From the NCBI RefSeq assembly GCF_026624755.1, contig NZ_JAPMXC010000001.1:806001-870000 (forward strand): a DNA stretch of 64,000 bases. The letters run 5' to 3'. Positions 38,417 through 47,388 of this stretch are shown piece after piece. The position numbers and the translations under genes are program-made. Position 1 is the first letter of the stretch, and every line of letters starts with the position of its first letter. This stretch comes from Robbsia betulipollinis (GTDB lineage Bacteria > Pseudomonadota > Gammaproteobacteria > Burkholderiales > Burkholderiaceae). Below the pieces are notes generated by a model. The model ran no database searches, was not told where the DNA came from, and saw only the letters and a program-made list of their open reading frames with translations.

Positions 38417-40468
38417 CTAATCCTGCATCGACAGCATCGTTTGCACGCGTTCCGCCAGGGCCTGTACCTGAAACGGCTTCGTGATGACCGCCATGCCGTG
38501 CTTCAGATGTCCCTCGCCAAGCGCGGCGTTCTCGGCATACCCGGTAATGAACAGCACCTTCAGCCCGGGCCGCGCGATCCGCGCCGCATCCGCCATCTGC
38601 CTGCCATTCATCCCGCCAGGCAGGCCGACATCGCTTACCAGGAGATCGATGTGCGCATCGGATTGCAGGATACGCAGGCCCGTCAGGCTATCGGCCGCCT
38701 CGATGACGCCATAGCCCAGCTCCTCCAGCACCTCCACCAGCAGCGCGCGCACGGTCGGCTCGTCGTCGACCACGACGATCGTTTCTTTTTTCCCGGACCG
38801 GATCAGCGCACCGGGGCCGCGCGGCTCCGTACCGCACGCTTGATCGCCCTGATACCGCGGCAGATAGACGCACACGGTGCTGCCCTTTCCCAGTTCCGAA
38901 TGAATATGGACCTGACCACCGGACTGCTTGGCGAAACCGTAAATCATCGACAACCCCAGCCCGGTTCCTTCGCCGATGGGCTTGGTCGTGAAGAAAGGGT
39001 CGAATGCTTTCGAGATGACGTCGGCGGACATGCCGGTGCCATTGTCCGACACGCGTAAAGAGAGATAAGGTCCTTCGGCGAGGCCATGGGCGAACGCCGC
39101 CTGTCGATCCAGCCATTCGTTCGCGGTAGCGATCGTGATACGGCCGCCATCCGGCAATGCGTCGCGCGCGTTGATGCACAGATTGAGCAGCGAATTTTCC
39201 AGCTGCGAGGGGTCGACCCGCACACGCCACAAGTCGTCGGCTTCGCGTACCACGACATCGATCGCGGGGCCCACGGTGCCGCGAATCAATTCCGTCATGT
39301 CCGCGACGAGCCGGTTGACGTCGACCGGCTTGGGATCGAGCGTCTGCTGCCGCGAAAATGCCAGCAGGCGGTGCGTCAGCGAAGCGGCGCGTTTGGCGGC
39401 GCCCTGTGCCGCGGCGACATAGCGTCCCACTTCGCCGTGCCGGCCCTGATCGAGCCGGACCTGCAGCAACTCCAGACTGCCGCTGATGCCGGCGAGCAGA
39501 TTATTGAAATCGTGCGCCAGCCCTCCGGTCAATTGCCCGACCGCCTCCATTTTCTGCGCCTGGCGCAACGCGTTCTCCGCCGATTGCAGGGCCTCCTCCC
39601 GTTCCCGCTGCGCGGTGAAATCCCGGCCGACCGCGTAGATGCTGCCGTCGTCGGGGCGGGTGGACCATGAAATCCACCGGTAGGTCCCATCCTTGTGACG
39701 GTAGCGATTGTCGAAGCGGGTATGCGAGCCGCCCCGTGCAAGGGTGCGCGCGCCGCTGCGCGTGCGTTCCATGTCGTCGGGATGCACGAGCGTGAATATC
39801 TCGGTACCGACCAGCTCGCTCTCCTCCCACCCCAGGACTTCTTTCCAGGCCGGATTCGACGCCGCCACCACGCCATCGAACCCGCAGCGCAGCATGATGT
39901 CGGACGAGAGTTCCCAGAGGCGGTTGCGATCGCGCGTACGCTCCTCCACGCGCGCTTCCAGCGTCTCATTGAGACGGCGCAATGCCTGCTCGCCCCGCAC
40001 TTGCTCGGTGATTTCGACGCCCTGATTGAGCAGTCCGACGATGTGGCCGCCTTCGCCGCGAATGGGTGCCGCGCTGAAATTCCAGGTGGTTTTTTCAGCC
40101 TGCCCGCGCCGGATCATCGGAATTTCCACGTTGTTCTGTGAGAAGCCCTCGCCCGTCGCCATCGCGCGATAGAACGGCGCGCTGACCTGGTCCCACGCGC
40201 TGCCCCATACCTCGTCGACCGGCATGCCCAGTGCCCGTGGATGCCGGTCCGCCATCGAGGGAATATACGCATCGTTGTACAGCATGCGCAGTTCCGGGCC
40301 CCACAGGATGGTTCCCAGCATGGGGGAATTCAGGCAGGCCGAAACCGCCGAGCACAGCGACTGCGGCCAGGTTTCGGGCGCGCCGAAGGATGTGCGTGCC
40401 CAATCGTGGGCGCGCATGCGCTCACCCATTTCGCCGCCGCCAAGGAGAAAAGAAAAAGGTTCATTCAT
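38417..40468 (-). CDS. PAS-domain hybrid sensor histidine kinase
   Basis: A 683-residue soluble hybrid kinase. No membrane segment or signal peptide is seen. Order: N-terminal PAS (about 25-155, [11 protein letters not shown] start), a short coiled coil ([20 protein letters not shown]), a second PAS (about 185-295, with HPDDMERTR and [11 protein letters not shown]), HisKA with [20 protein letters not shown] (phospho-His near 320), HATPase with [14 protein letters not shown] (N), DNGTGMS (G1) and [12 protein letters not shown] (G2), then a receiver domain (about 555-680) with phospho-Asp in [11 protein letters not shown] and Lys in VITKPF. No response regulator gene lies nearby. The signal is unknown. 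Confidence 0.93.
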   Translation of the reverse strand: MNEPFSFLLGGGEMGERMRAHDWARTSFGAPETWPQSLCSAVSACLNSPMLGTILWGPELRMLYNDAYIPSMADRHPRALGMPVDEVWGSAWDQVSAPFYRAMATGEGFSQNNVEIPMIRRGQAEKTTWNFSAAPIRGEGGHIVGLLNQGVEITEQVRGEQALRRLNETLEARVEERTRDRNRLWELSSDIMLRCGFDGVVAASNPAWKEVLGWEESELVGTEIFTLVHPDDMERTRSGARTLARGGSHTRFDNRYRHKDGTYRWISWSTRPDDGSIYAVGRDFTAQREREEALQSAENALRQAQKMEAVGQLTGGLAHDFNNLLAGISGSLELLQVRLDQGRHGEVGRYVAAAQGAAKRAASLTHRLLAFSRQQTLDPKPVDVNRLVADMTELIRGTVGPAIDVVVREADDLWRVRVDPSQLENSLLNLCINARDALPDGGRITIATANEWLDRQAAFAHGLAEGPYLSLRVSDNGTGMSADVISKAFDPFFTTKPIGEGTGLGLSMIYGFAKQSGGQVHIHSELGKGSTVCVYLPRYQGDQACGTEPRGPGALIRSGKKETIVVVDDEPTVRALLVEVLEELGYGVIEAADSLTGLRILQSDAHIDLLVSDVGLPGGMNGRQMADAARIARPGLKVLFITGYAENAALGEGHLKHGMAVITKPFQVQALAERVQTMLSMQD

Positions 40469-40740
40469 AAAATATCCAGCGTAAGGCGCCAGCCCTCCGT
40501 GCTTGGCGGAAAAAGATCCGCCGGCCTCGCCTTGGCACCATCGACAGCATGCGATTATGCCATCGTCGATTCCGAAACGGCCTTGCGTGCCGCACCGCGC
40601 GCGTCGCGGCGCGGCACGCCATGCGTTGTTTCTTCAGGGTGCCGCGCACGATCGCTTGCGGCCCTTTCACCCCAAAGCTAAGATAAGTGCGCCGCCCGCC
40701 GCAGGACCGGTCGAATGGCACCTCTTCACAGCGATAGCGC

Positions 40741-41574
40741 ATGCCCTGTTCCTCGAAGCTTCCGTTCCACGCGCGATGCCACCTCCTCGTCACCCTGGGC
40801 GTGGTGGTCCTGTCGGCATGTTCGAGCGTGCCGCGGGAAGACCGGACCCCGGTGGCGGCGGGCGAGCGCAGCGGACATCTGAAGCTCGACGGCTGGGGCC
40901 CGCAATCGCCGCCCAGCGGCTTCCCGCGTTTCGTCGATCACAGCGTCGGCCAGGAGGAGATATCGATGCAGGCGATGGGCCTGGTCGGTGTGCCGTATCG
41001 ATGGGGCGGCAATACGCCCGCCGCCGGATTCGACTGCAGCGGACTGGTGCGCTACGTCGTCGAGCGTGCCGCCAGCGTCGACCTGCCCCGCACGACCGCC
41101 GACATGAGTCGCGAAGGCGTGAGCATCGCGCCCGACGCGGTGGCGCCCGGCGACCTGATCTTTTTCAATACGACCGGCCGCGCACATTCGCACGTCGGTG
41201 TCTATGTGGGCGATTATCGTTTCGTCAATGCACCGTCGACCGGCGGCACGGTGCGAATCGACTACGTGACGAACCCGTACTGGGCGAAGCGCTTCGACGG
41301 CATCCGCCGCGTCGCGGGCCGCGGCGCGGCGCCGGTGATCGACTCGCCGCTCGCGCCGGCCGCCCCGCCGCCATCGATCATGCCGACGCGGGCGCTGGCC
41401 GCCGTACCCGATGCCAGCCTGCACGCGGCGCCCGCCGGAGCGGATCCGATCGCCATGGCGATCGCCCATGCCGAGAATGCCAACCCGGACAATCGTGGCG
41501 GTGCACCCGATACGGCGCTGCGCAATACCGTCGAGGACGACCCGATCGCCCGTATCGTCAACCGCGGCTATTGA
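40741..41574 (+). CDS. NlpC/P60-family lipoprotein, probable peptidoglycan endopeptidase
   Basis: A 277-residue C40 peptidase. The N-terminus has a lipoprotein signal ending in the lipobox LSAC (Cys about 27). The catalytic domain (about 75-200) has PYRWGGNTPAAGFDCSGLVRYV (nucleophile Cys), HSHVGVYVGDYRFVNAPSTGGTV (catalytic His), and APGDLIFFNTTG. Members cut peptide bonds in the peptidoglycan stem. The last 75 residues are Ala/Pro-rich. A perfect inverted repeat follows the stop. It resembles the other C40 protein in this window (56773-57522). Confidence 0.92.
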   Translation: MPCSSKLPFHARCHLLVTLGVVVLSACSSVPREDRTPVAAGERSGHLKLDGWGPQSPPSGFPRFVDHSVGQEEISMQAMGLVGVPYRWGGNTPAAGFDCSGLVRYVVERAASVDLPRTTADMSREGVSIAPDAVAPGDLIFFNTTGRAHSHVGVYVGDYRFVNAPSTGGTVRIDYVTNPYWAKRFDGIRRVAGRGAAPVIDSPLAPAAPPPSIMPTRALAAVPDASLHAAPAGADPIAMAIAHAENANPDNRGGAPDTALRNTVEDDPIARIVNRGY

Positions 41575-41576
41575 AC

Positions 41577-41603
41577 GGACTCCGCCCCGCAGCGGCGGAG
41601 TCC
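41577..41603. terminator. Perfect inverted repeat between convergent genes
   Basis: GGACTCCGCC (41577-41586) pairs perfectly with GGCGGAGTCC (41594-41603) around a 7-nt loop. It lies between the convergent NlpC/P60 and pit genes. It has no T-run, so termination is plausible but not certain. Confidence 0.5.
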
Positions 41604-41626
41604 GCACCACCGCGCCGCAAGCCGCC

Positions 41627-42637
41627 CTAGAACAGCCAGCGCCCGATCCACCACGCGATGGCAGCCAGTATCGCGGACGCGGGAATGGTGAGCACCCAGG
41701 CCCAGACGATCCGTCCGGCCACCCCCCAGCGCACCGCCGAGAGCTTGCGCGTCGCCCCCACGCCGACGATCGCGCCGGTGATGGTATGCGTGGTGGAAAC
41801 CGGGATGCCCAGCCAGGAAGCGAGGAACAGCGTGATCGCCCCGCCGGCCTCGGCGCAGAAACCGCCGACCGGTTTGAGCTTGGTGATCTTCTGCCCCATC
41901 GTGCGCACGATGCGCCAGCCGCCGAACAGCGTGCCCAGGCCGATCGCGAAATAGCACCCCGCGATCACCCAGGCGGGCGGCGCGTCGGCCGTCGCCGAGA
42001 CGTAACCGGTGGCGATCAGCAGCATCCAGATCACGCCGATCGTCTTTTGCGCATCGTTGCCGCCGTGCCCAAGGCTGTAGAGTCCCGCGGAGAACAGTTG
42101 CAGCCGGCGGAATTTCCGGTCGACGCGCGACGGCGGCGTGCGGAAGAACATCCACGACACCGCAAGCATGAAGCAGGAACCCAGAATGAAGCCCAGCAAC
42201 GGCGAGATGAAGATGAAGGACACCGTCTTCAGCAACCCGTCGACGTTCAGCGAATGCGGTCCGGACTTCGCCAGCGCCGCGCCCACGAGACCGCCGATCA
42301 GCGCATGCGAGGAACTCGACGGAATGCCGAATACCCAGGTGATGATGTTCCAGCCGATCGCTCCCATCAACGCGCCGAAAATCACGTATTGATCGATGAT
42401 CGCGGGATCGATCGTGCCGCGCCCGACGGTCGCCGCCACTTTCAGGTGAAACAGGAAATAGGCGATCACATTCGCCAGCGCGGCGAAGGCGACGGCCTGC
42501 TGGGGCTTCAGCACGCCTGTCGAGACCACCGTCGCGATCGAGTTCGCCGCGTCGTGGAAGCCGTTCAGGAAATCGAAGATCAATGCGACCGCGACCAGAA
42601 TCACGACCGTCCATACCGCCAAATGTATCGATGCCAT
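41627..42637 (-). CDS. pit: Inorganic phosphate transporter, Pit family
   Basis: Low-affinity phosphate (metal-phosphate/H+) symporter, 336 residues with about 10 hydrophobic segments. The two inverted family repeats are seen in FHDAANSIATVVSTG near the N-terminus and GHGGNDAQKTIGVIW in the second half. FGIPSSSSHALIGGLVGAAL and LGIPVSTTHTITGAIVGVG are the paired loop motifs. The ATG at 42637 lies 13 bp after the upstream DUF47 gene, the common pairing. Confidence 0.96.
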   Translation of the reverse strand: MASIHLAVWTVVILVAVALIFDFLNGFHDAANSIATVVSTGVLKPQQAVAFAALANVIAYFLFHLKVAATVGRGTIDPAIIDQYVIFGALMGAIGWNIITWVFGIPSSSSHALIGGLVGAALAKSGPHSLNVDGLLKTVSFIFISPLLGFILGSCFMLAVSWMFFRTPPSRVDRKFRRLQLFSAGLYSLGHGGNDAQKTIGVIWMLLIATGYVSATADAPPAWVIAGCYFAIGLGTLFGGWRIVRTMGQKITKLKPVGGFCAEAGGAITLFLASWLGIPVSTTHTITGAIVGVGATRKLSAVRWGVAGRIVWAWVLTIPASAILAAIAWWIGRWLF

Positions 42638-42650
42638 CAGCGCAGGTCCA

Positions 42651-43277
42651 TTATGCGTTTTCTAGCACGATGCCTTCGATGATGTTCGCCACATCCTCGC
42701 ACTTGTCGGTGACCTGCTCGAGCAATTCGTAGATCGCCTTGAGCTTGATCAGGGTCTTGACGTCGTCCTCCTCGCGGAAGAGCTTGGACATCGCCGCGCG
42801 CAGCACCCGGTCCGCGTCGGATTCGAGCCGGTCGATTTCTTCGCATACCTGCAGGATGGCCGCCGCGTCCTTCATGTCGGCGAGCCGCGCGACCACGTCC
42901 TGGACGCGCTCGCAGCACGACACGCAGATATGCGCGAGCTGGCTCGCCTCGGCGGTCAGGCTCTTCACGTCGTACAGCCAGACCGCGGTGGCGACATCCT
43001 CGATCAGGTCGATGATGTCGTCCATCGTCGTGATCAGCTTGTGGATCTCGTCGCGGTCGAGCGGCGTGATGAAAGTCTTGTGCAGCAGGTCGATCGTTTC
43101 GTGCGTCAGCTTGTCGGCACGCTTCTCATTGATCTGGACGTTCTGCTTGTGAATCTCCGCGCGCTCGATATTGTCGACCAGCGCCTCGAGTTCACGGGCG
43201 GCCTCCACCATGCATTTCGCGTGCGCGTTGAAGATCTCGAAAAACTTGCCTTCGGTAGGCATGAACCGACCAAACAT
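42651..43277 (-). CDS. PhoU-like (DUF47/TIGR00153) phosphate transport regulator
   Basis: A 208-residue all-helical protein of the DUF47 family, related to PhoU, and usually paired with Pit transporters. Acidic metal-binding-type motifs are seen in ITTMDDIIDLIEDVATAVWLY (about 85-105) and the E/D-rich VCEEIDRLESDADRVLRAAM. The CVSCCERVQ segment carries three cysteines. It is the first gene of the pit operon. A TACAAT on the minus strand (43338-43333) could be its -10 box, without a good -35. Confidence 0.93.
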   Translation of the reverse strand: MFGRFMPTEGKFFEIFNAHAKCMVEAARELEALVDNIERAEIHKQNVQINEKRADKLTHETIDLLHKTFITPLDRDEIHKLITTMDDIIDLIEDVATAVWLYDVKSLTAEASQLAHICVSCCERVQDVVARLADMKDAAAILQVCEEIDRLESDADRVLRAAMSKLFREEDDVKTLIKLKAIYELLEQVTDKCEDVANIIEGIVLENA

Positions 43278-43446
43278 AAGGACACCCCGCGGCGGACCCG
43301 CGTTCCGGGCCTACCTGTCACAAAAAAGTCGTATTGTAACCGCGGGTGCGCACGCGCGGGTCCCCGGCGTGCAGCAATCTTTTCAACGCGCTTTCGTCGC
43401 CTGACGATTCCAGATTGGTCTCATCGTCATGGCGCTTCCGACCTGC

Positions 43447-44832
43447 TCATTCGTTCTGGAAGAAGGCGTTGCCACCGGCAAAATTGTCGAATTTCGTGAA
43501 TTGCCCGAGGAAGGTCAGCCGCACGGTGCCGATCGGACCGTTACGCTGCTTGCCGATGATGACCTCGGCGGTGCCCTTGTCCTGGCTATCCGGATTGTAG
43601 ACTTCGTCGCGGTAGATGAAGAGGATGACGTCGGCATCCTGCTCGATCGCACCCGATTCGCGCAGATCGGACATCACCGGACGCTTGTTCGGGCGCTGCT
43701 CGAGACTGCGGTTGAGCTGCGACAACGCCACCACCGGCACGTTCAGTTCCTTCGCCAGGCTTTTCAGCGAGCGGGAAATCTCCGAAATCTCCGTGGCGCG
43801 GTTTTCGCCGCTGCTCGATCCGGACATCAACTGCAGGTAATCGATCACGATCAGGCCCAACTGCCCGCATTGCCGCGACAGACGGCGCGCACGCGCGCGC
43901 AGTTCCATCGGGTTCAGTCCGCCCTGTTCGTCGATGAAGATCTGCGCCTCGCCCATCTTCTGCACCGCATGCGTGAGCTTGGGCCAATCCTCGTCGGTCA
44001 GCTTGCCGGTGCGCAGCCGATGCGCGTCCAGACGTCCGGTCGAGCCCAGCATGCGCATCGCCAGCTGGCTGCCGGGCATTTCCATCGAGAACACGGCGAT
44101 CGGCAAACCGTATTCGATCGCGACATATTCGCCGATATTCATCGCCAGCGAGGTCTTGCCCATCGACGGGCGGCCCGCGACGATGATCAGCTCCCCGCCA
44201 TGCATCCCGGAGGTCATCCGGTCAAGATCGACGAAGCCCGTGGGCGTGCCGGTGACGTCGCTCGGATTGTCCTGGTGATACAGCGTATCGATACGCTCGA
44301 CGACCTGCGAGAGCAGCGGCTTGATCTCGAGAAAACCCTGTTGGGAGCGCGCGCCTTCCTCCGCGATGGCGAAGATCTTCGATTCCGCTTCGTCGAGCAG
44401 CTGCCGCACTTCCCGGCCCTGAGGATTGAAGGCTCCGCCGGAAATGTCGTCGGCGATGGTGACCAGTTTGCGCAATACGCCCCGGTCCCGCACGATCTCC
44501 GCGTAGCGGCGGATATTCGCCGCGCTCGGCGTGTTCTGCGCCAGGGAATTCAGGTACGACAGCCCGCCCACGTCGTCGGCCTTGCCGGCCAGCGTCAGCG
44601 ATTCGAAGACGGTGATCACGTCCGCGGGACGGGCGGTGGAGATCAGCTTGCCGATATGCTGAAAGATCATCCGGTGGTCGTACCGGTAGAAGTCCCCTTC
44701 CGAGACGAAATCGGCAATACGGTCCCAGGCGGCGTTGTCGAGCAACAGGCCGCCGAGCACCGACTGTTCGGCCTCGATCGAGTGGGGCGGAACCTTCAGG
44801 GATTCGAGCTGCGGGTCTTTGGGAGCGTTCAT
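43447..44832 (-). CDS. dnaB: Replicative DNA helicase DnaB
   Basis: Hexameric 5'-3' helicase at the replication fork. The 461-residue protein has the N-terminal domain (PHSIEAEQSVLGGLLLDN), a linker helix, and the RecA-like domain with Walker A GRPSMGKTSLAMN, VFSMEMPGSQLAMRML, LIVIDYLQLM (Walker B) and the arginine finger region near EQRPNKRPVMSDLRESGAIEQDAD. No intein interrupts it. It follows rplI by 134 bp, with an intrinsic terminator between them, so it is only partly coupled to the ribosomal genes. Confidence 0.98.
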   Translation of the reverse strand: MNAPKDPQLESLKVPPHSIEAEQSVLGGLLLDNAAWDRIADFVSEGDFYRYDHRMIFQHIGKLISTARPADVITVFESLTLAGKADDVGGLSYLNSLAQNTPSAANIRRYAEIVRDRGVLRKLVTIADDISGGAFNPQGREVRQLLDEAESKIFAIAEEGARSQQGFLEIKPLLSQVVERIDTLYHQDNPSDVTGTPTGFVDLDRMTSGMHGGELIIVAGRPSMGKTSLAMNIGEYVAIEYGLPIAVFSMEMPGSQLAMRMLGSTGRLDAHRLRTGKLTDEDWPKLTHAVQKMGEAQIFIDEQGGLNPMELRARARRLSRQCGQLGLIVIDYLQLMSGSSSGENRATEISEISRSLKSLAKELNVPVVALSQLNRSLEQRPNKRPVMSDLRESGAIEQDADVILFIYRDEVYNPDSQDKGTAEVIIGKQRNGPIGTVRLTFLGQFTKFDNFAGGNAFFQNE

Positions 44833-44892
44833 GGGGATCGATTATAGATCGGTCGGACGGCGGACAGCGGGGGCGACAGGCGCATCCGGACA

Positions 44893-44931
44893 TGAAAAAA
44901 GGCAAAGGCCGGAGAACCGGCCTTTGCCTTG
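44893..44931 (-). terminator. Intrinsic terminator between rplI and dnaB
   Basis: On the minus strand AAGGCAAAGGCCGG pairs with CCGGCCTTTGCCTT around a 4-nt loop (TTCT), followed by TTTTTT. It ends most rplI transcripts before dnaB. Confidence 0.9.
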
Positions 44932-44966
44932 GCGTCGCGTCTCCTTCCCGGAGGAAGGAAATGTCC

Positions 44967-45419
44967 TTAGACGGTCTCGCCGATCACCGTGACGTTCACG
45001 TCGACGACGACGTCCGAATGCAGCAGAACCTGCACCGGATGCTCGCCCACCGTCTTCAGCGGGCCGTCCGGCAGACGAACCTGCTGTTTCTCGACGGCGA
45101 TGCCCTGCTTGTTCAGCTGGGCGGCGATGTCCGCGTTCGTCACCGAACCGAACAGACGGCCGTCGACGCCGGCCTTCTGCGACAACTGGATCGTCAGGCT
45201 TGCCAGCTTTTCGCCAGCGGACTGCGCGGTCGCCAGCTTTTCAGCGGCAATCTTTTCCAGATCGGCGCGGCGCACTTCGAATTCCTTGATCGCCGCAGCG
45301 GTCGCACGACGTGCCACCTTGCGCGGCAGCAGGAAATTGCGTGCATAGCCATCCTTGACGCGGACGATGTCGCCCAGATTGCCAAGGTTCGCGGTCTTTT
45401 CCAGCAAAATGACTTCCAT
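44967..45419 (-). CDS. rplI: Large ribosomal subunit protein bL9
   Basis: A 150-residue protein with the bL9 N-terminal domain ([32 protein letters not shown], residues 1-32), the long connecting helix and the C-terminal domain ([17 protein letters not shown]). It binds 23S rRNA at the base of the L1 stalk. Normal length. Third ribosomal protein of the rpsF-priB-rpsR-rplI operon. Confidence 0.98.
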   Translation of the reverse strand: MEVILLEKTANLGNLGDIVRVKDGYARNFLLPRKVARRATAAAIKEFEVRRADLEKIAAEKLATAQSAGEKLASLTIQLSQKAGVDGRLFGSVTNADIAAQLNKQGIAVEKQQVRLPDGPLKTVGEHPVQVLLHSDVVVDVNVTVIGETV

Positions 45420-45446
45420 TTCTTCTTCTCCTGTGGCGCCGGGCGC

Positions 45447-45722
45447 TTAGCCCCTGTGCAGATCGGTGTACGGCAGCAGCGCGAGGAAACGCGCGCGTTC
45501 GATCGCGGTGCCTAGCTGACGCTGATAACGCGACTTCGTGCCCGTCAGACGGGCCGGCGTGATCTTGCCGTTCTCGCCGATGAAGTCCTTCAGCGTGTCG
45601 ATGTCCTTGTAGTCGATCTGATCGACCCCAGCCGCCGTGAAACGGCAGAATTTCTTGCGCTTGAACAGCGGGTTCTGCTGTTGACGACGCTTTTCAAACT
45701 TCTTTCCAGTGGGACGAGCCAT
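45447..45722 (-). CDS. rpsR: Small ribosomal subunit protein bS18
   Basis: A 91-residue protein with the bS18 core ([50 protein letters not shown] spans most of it). It binds 16S rRNA with S6 and is the RimI acetylation substrate; rimI also lies in this window. It begins 3 bp after priB. Confidence 0.98.
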   Translation of the reverse strand: MARPTGKKFEKRRQQQNPLFKRKKFCRFTAAGVDQIDYKDIDTLKDFIGENGKITPARLTGTKSRYQRQLGTAIERARFLALLPYTDLHRG

Positions 45723-45725
45723 GAT

Positions 45726-46025
45726 CTAGTCCTTTCCTATGTCTTGCAATTCTGTGATGTGAAAAACCAGTGTCCGGGCGTTGCGCCGCCGCAGTGCCAG
45801 GAAACCGCCGAACCGGACCGTCTTTCCCAGTTCGAGACGCTGGAGCGCATCGGTGAGCGTCCCTGCCGCCAGCGCGGGCAAGGTCATCTCGACCTGCCGC
45901 GCGAGACCGGCTTCGGTCACGCTCGACGCATGCTGCAACAGCACCCCCAGCATCGGGATACCGGCCGGTGTGTAGCGCAAGATCTCGCGCTCCACCACGG
46001 CCGCGTCCAGTTCCAGACGATTCAT
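45726..46025 (-). CDS. priB: Primosomal replication protein PriB
   Basis: A 99-residue OB-fold single-stranded DNA-binding protein that helps PriA restart stalled forks. It is encoded between S6 and S18 as in many proteobacteria. The N-terminal MNRLELDAAVVEREILRYTPAGIP and the conserved C-terminal strand block fit the beta-proteobacterial form. The start is unambiguous in the operon context. The gap to rpsF is 66 bp. Confidence 0.92.
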   Translation of the reverse strand: MNRLELDAAVVEREILRYTPAGIPMLGVLLQHASSVTEAGLARQVEMTLPALAAGTLTDALQRLELGKTVRFGGFLALRRRNARTLVFHITELQDIGKD

Positions 46026-46091
46026 CGTGCAGATCCGAAGATCCGCATGACGGCCTGCGCGAATCCGCGTTCAGGCAAGCACCCGGTCAAT

Positions 46092-46484
46092 TCAGGCAGC
46101 CGCCGGTGCGCTGGCGGACTCGGTCGGGCGCGCCGATGCCGACTTCCTGGCTTCTTCGCGCTGCACTTCCTTCATCATCGGCGAGGGCGCGGTTTCCGCC
46201 TTCTTCTGCTTGACGATCAGGTGGCGCAGCACGGCATCGTTGAACTTGAATGCATGTTCGAGTTCTTCCAGCGTTTCCTGGCCGCATTCGACATTCAGGC
46301 AGACATAGTGCGCCTTGACCAGCTTCTCGATCTGATAGGCCAGTTGACGACGGCCCCAGTCCTCGACACGGTGGATCGAACCGCCCTGGGCGGTGATCGT
46401 GGACTTGTACCGCTCGATCATGGCGGGAACCTGCTCGCTCTGATCGGGATGTACGATAAAGATGATTTCGTAGTGACGCGACAT
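46092..46484 (-). CDS. rpsF: Small ribosomal subunit protein bS6
   Basis: A 130-residue bS6 protein: [19 protein letters not shown] start, [17 protein letters not shown] core and a charged Ala/Ser-rich C-terminal tail from about residue 97. The ATG at 46484 has AAAGGAG upstream. First gene of the operon, with a plausible promoter at 46551-46578. S6 and S18 often repress this operon through the mRNA leader, but no such site could be confirmed here. Confidence 0.98.
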   Translation of the reverse strand: MSRHYEIIFIVHPDQSEQVPAMIERYKSTITAQGGSIHRVEDWGRRQLAYQIEKLVKAHYVCLNVECGQETLEELEHAFKFNDAVLRHLIVKQKKAETAPSPMMKEVQREEARKSASARPTESASAPAAA

Positions 46485-46550
46485 ACGCGCTCCTTTCGGG
46501 TTATAGCCACCCGCCCGTCCAGGACGCCGGTGTGGCAAGGGGAACACGCG

Positions 46551-46578
46551 AGTATAGCCGACCCCGCGGGAATTGAAA
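46551..46578 (-). promoter_or_regulatory. Putative promoter of the rpsF operon
   Basis: On the minus strand TTTCAA (46578-46573) and TATACT (46556-46551) are 16 bp apart. The -10 matches five of six bases and the -35 is weaker. It is about 70 bp before the rpsF start. Confidence 0.45.
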
Positions 46579-46855
46579 AGGCCGCCGGAACGCGTCGCCC
46601 GCTCCCGCGACACACCCGCCGCGCGCGTTCCCGTGGCATGGGGGGCGCGCGTCTCCCGGGTCTGCCTTTGCATTTCGCCAAACGCACCCATATGCGACGG
46701 GTCGCACGCATGCAGCACGGGATGCGCTTCGAAACGGTCGGCCTGGACGCGGAGGTCACCGGAAACTTTCCACGTTTTGGTGTATCTTGACAAACTAGTC
46801 CATAGACGCGCGCCGATCTAGTCGCGTAACCGGACGCAACAAGGTTATTTCATCC
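46579..46855. other. Divergent intergenic region between rpsF and trxA
   Basis: No gene is seen. It should hold the trxA promoter. A perfect TTGACA at 46787-46792 has no matching -10 box at usual spacing. The middle is very GC-rich. Confidence 0.4.
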
Positions 46856-47182
46856 ATGAGCGAAAACATCAAACACATCAACGACGCCTCGTTCGACGGC
46901 GACGTCGTCAAGGCCGAGAAGCCGGTTCTGCTGGATTTCTGGGCGGAATGGTGTGGCCCCTGCAAGATGATTGCCCCGATTCTCGACGAAGTCGCGAAGG
47001 ACTACGGCGATCGCCTGCAAATCGCCAAGCTGAATGTCGACGAAAATCCGTCGACGCCGGCCAAGTTCGGCGTGCGCGGCATCCCGACGCTGATTCTGTT
47101 CAAGAATGGCGCCGTGGCCGCGCAGAAGGTCGGCGCATTGTCGAAATCGCAACTGACCGCCTTCCTCGACAGCCATCTGTAA
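46856..47182 (+). CDS. trxA: Thioredoxin 1
   Basis: A 108-residue thioredoxin with the active site WCGPC (Cys33 and Cys36), [12 protein letters not shown], the conserved cis-Pro in GIPTL, and [17 protein letters not shown]. It reduces disulfides of many proteins, including peroxiredoxins such as the Bcp and GPx encoded in this window. The gene lies about 200 bp upstream of rho, a frequent pairing. rho has its own promoter. Confidence 0.98.
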   Translation: MSENIKHINDASFDGDVVKAEKPVLLDFWAEWCGPCKMIAPILDEVAKDYGDRLQIAKLNVDENPSTPAKFGVRGIPTLILFKNGAVAAQKVGALSKSQLTAFLDSHL

Positions 47183-47212
47183 GCTTGCGCGTGTGTCTTC
47201 GCGGTAAACTTG

Positions 47213-47240
47213 TTGTGCCAGCGCCGGCGTCTGTTACAAT
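47213..47240 (+). promoter_or_regulatory. Putative promoter of rho with a long leader
   Basis: TTGTGC (47213-47218) and TACAAT (47235-47240) are 16 bp apart, matching three or four and five bases of consensus. The mRNA would have a leader of about 140 nt before rho at 47389. rho leaders are known sites of autogenous Rho termination in several bacteria; here that is inference. Confidence 0.5.
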
Positions 47241-47388
47241 GTGAGAACAGATGTCGGCCTCTAGCCGGCCCGCGTCCAGAGCGACTCTGGCGGCATGATA
47301 GAATTAGAACTCCAACGTCTCTACGTCCCCGAGCGCTCGCTCACTTCTTCCTCAATTCGTCGTATCCCCTCCCTGGCGGTCAATCTGT

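Noticed and set aside
46787-46792. TTGACA upstream of trxA as a promoter
   Set aside because: No -10-like sequence lies at 15-19 bp spacing.
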